64,000 nt of DNA from Saprospira grandis DSM 2844 (GTDB taxonomy: Bacteria > Bacteroidota > Bacteroidia > Chitinophagales > Saprospiraceae). Of the stretch, positions 63,894 through 64,000 are shown piece by piece. The stretch is taken from contig NZ_JH719942.1 of NCBI RefSeq assembly GCF_000275825.1, forward strand, positions 1,779,163-1,843,162, read 5' to 3'. The position numbers were made by a program, and so were the translations under genes. How positions within the stretch are numbered: the first letter of the stretch is position 1; the number at the start of each line of letters is the position of its first letter. Under the pieces are notes generated by a model, which was given only the letters and a program-made list of their open reading frames with translations, was not told where the DNA came from and did no database searches.

Positions 63894-64000
63894 AATGGAT
63901 TGTTTTAAGCTGAGCTTGTTTAAATTTTTTAGTCAGCAGCTAGACTAAGGCAAAAAAAAATGCTGCAAAGCGCTTATTATTGTTGATTACGACAAAAACA

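Noticed and set aside
1..64000. Insertion sequence, prophage, integrase or toxin-antitoxin operon
   Set aside because: No transposase, integrase, recombinase or phage structural protein was recognised. The Fic protein is single, with its inhibitory helix in the same chain.

Overview
The window reads as a chromosomal segment of a Bacteroidota bacterium, most likely a member of the Saprospiria close to Saprospira. The evidence is the set of type IX secretion genes (PorU2-like and PorV2-like proteins, PorX), the Bacteroidota-only families (DUF4837, PorV/PorQ barrels, the secreted family mislabelled asparagine synthetase B), promoters of the form TTTG-N19..22-TAnnTTTG, few Shine-Dalgarno sequences, and a bacterial iodotyrosine deiodinase homologue of the kind known from the relative Haliscomenobacter. 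The species assignment is inference. 53 protein genes are called. I saw no tRNA, rRNA, CRISPR array, phage or transposase gene.

Layout. 1-2718 (minus): a truncated porU2-like gene preceded by porV2. 3045-5669 (plus): anti-sigma-type ATPase, ybeY, iodotyrosine deiodinase homologue, then queG. 6122-6847 hisA (minus). 7355-10186 uvrA. 10236-13711 (minus): DUF58 protein, a small secreted protein and a thioredoxin-like protein. 14018-16401 (plus): compact yqeY-cvpA-pabA/trpG-CBS operon. 16607-20711 (minus): lysA and a class A PBP. 21020-26506 (plus): GT9 glycosyltransferase, acetyltransferase, Fic protein, mutS. 26695-33299 (minus): DUF4837 lipoprotein, a secreted conserved protein, a deoxyribosyltransferase-like protein, a TraB/GumN lipoprotein, rnhA and porX. 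33617-35311 (plus): an NsrR-like regulator and flavohaemoglobin, a nitric oxide defence pair. 35312-35732: three stacked terminators with a likely small RNA. 35733-44341 (plus): small proteins, YbjN protein, ferritin, typA, fabI and a trio of related membrane proteins. 44799-52131: recG operon and an MMPL/RND exporter. 53151-56283 (minus): TPR histidine kinase and response regulator. 56508-63195 (plus): small membrane protein, secreted tandem-repeat protein, the pheS-lipoprotein-polyprenyl synthase-glucosaminidase operon, and holB; an SDR gene (minus) closes the window.

The most striking feature is not a gene. Twenty-five full copies and two fragments of one GC-rich hairpin element (about 110-120 bp without insertions) occupy the spaces between genes. 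Here HE means this element, with forward defined as reading from GGGGC. From outer to inner end each copy has: GGGGC and a terminal pentamer; variable hairpin H1; a tetramer N4; a conserved core close to CTCGCAGGTCTGCTCGGCCC; variable hairpin H2; GGTCTG; variable hairpin H3; the complement of N4; and a closing pentamer. The terminal pentamers always match as complements: GGCTG/CAGCC (7 copies), GGCTT/AAGCC (2), GGCCT/AGGCC (12), GGCCC/GGGCC (4). N4 covaries as GGGG/CCCC, GCAG/CTGC, AGGG/CCCT, GCCG/CGGC or TGGG/CCCA, with 22 of 25 copies perfect. This is strong in-sequence evidence for a conserved folded RNA or single-stranded DNA structure. Three copies carry the same 47-nt module at the same internal site. 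A second palindrome family and a 22-bp tandem array (52348-52642) add to the repeat load.
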